Positions 63,902 to 64,000 of a stretch of DNA of 64,000 bases are shown here, piece by piece. The stretch lies in assembly GCF_014645895.1 (NCBI RefSeq), contig NZ_BMMP01000003.1, forward strand, positions 289,949 through 353,948, written 5' to 3'. This DNA comes from Streptomyces daqingensis (GTDB taxonomy: Bacteria; Actinomycetota; Actinomycetes; Streptomycetales; Streptomycetaceae). How positions within the stretch are numbered: the stretch's first letter is position 1; each line of letters opens with the position of its first letter. The position numbers and the translations under genes are program-made. The notes under the pieces are model-generated. The model did not search any database, was not told the DNA's origin, and saw only the letters and a list, made by a program, of their open reading frames with translations.

Positions 63902-64000
63902 GTGAAGACGGCCCCGGAGAAGTCCGCGAAGGCTTCTGCCAAGTCTCCGCCGGAGACGGGGCGTTCGGCGACGGTACAGCAGACCGCCGAGGCGGCGGCA
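63902..64000 (+). CDS. Possible divergent CIS-associated gene, 5' part only
   Basis: An open frame from GTG at 63902 runs off the right edge (33 codons: VKTAPEKSAKASAKSPPETG and on). It is Lys/Ala/Ser/Pro-rich and reads like a disordered N-terminus. An in-frame GTG at 63845 is an alternative start. It is divergent from the sheath gene, where other CIS components are expected, but too little is visible to name it. Confidence 0.4.
   Translation, partial: MKTAPEKSAKASAKSPPETGRSATVQQTAEAAA

Noticed and set aside
51068..64000. CIS cluster read as an inducible prophage
   Set aside because: No capsid, terminase, portal, holin, lysin, integrase or attachment site is visible. Gene content is that of a CIS.

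Overview
The window is high-GC, gene-dense DNA from an actinobacterium, most likely Streptomyces or a close relative. Evidence: GTG/TTG starts with GGAGG-type ribosome sites, a complete Pup-proteasome locus, the dop-pup-prcBA / pafA / pafBC / tatAC / helY gene order, a GlnA4-type ethanolamine locus, and a Streptomyces-type contractile injection system (CIS). No rRNA, tRNA, insertion sequence, CRISPR array or attachment site was recognised.

Left part (1-21 kb). The end of the proteasomal ATPase gene is followed by dop, pup, prcB and prcA. A LacI regulator and a divergent MFS transporter come next, then the Pup ligase pafA, a two-domain FKBP lipoprotein, a cytoplasmic FKBP, and the pafB/pafC WYL regulators. 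After these lie a small membrane protein, tatA, tatC, a diacylglycerol-kinase-like gene and the Ski2-like helicase helY. This is protein tagging and turnover, DNA-damage regulation, twin-arginine export and RNA/DNA helicase functions. A secreted PI-PLC-like protein, a siderophore-interacting reductase behind a candidate iron box, and a 5'-3' exonuclease follow.

Middle part (21-51 kb). A metal-receptor-fold protein, an AraC/MFS pair, and a six-gene ethanolamine-type locus are present (gamma-glutamyl hydrolase, ethanolamine-type permease, GntR regulator, GlnA4-like ligase, aldehyde dehydrogenase, SDR). Then come a DUF2510 protein, an alanine-racemase-fold enzyme, a proline-rich membrane protein coupled to a mycosin-like protease, SseB, an aquaporin and DUF1844. 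The translation block is infC-rpmI-rplT (infC appears to start at AUC behind a structured leader), an SpoU methyltransferase, an orphan histidine kinase and pheST. A SpoIIE-type phosphatase, a 3-hydroxybutyryl-CoA dehydrogenase and a Tat-exported GHL10-type hydrolase close this part.

Right part (51-64 kb). Thirteen tightly packed minus-strand genes encode a phage-tail-like CIS: sheath, two tube proteins, a tail-assembly-type protein, a DUF6760-like protein, a long disordered protein with eleven QR motifs, a LysM/tube-cap protein, VgrG spike, PAAR tip, gp25, baseplate J, tail protein I, and a zinc-ribbon/transmembrane/discoidin-like protein resembling CisA. No capsid, lysis or integrase genes are seen, so it is a domesticated machine rather than a prophage. 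The divergent arm, where the AAA+ ATPase and other CIS genes would be expected, runs off the right edge.
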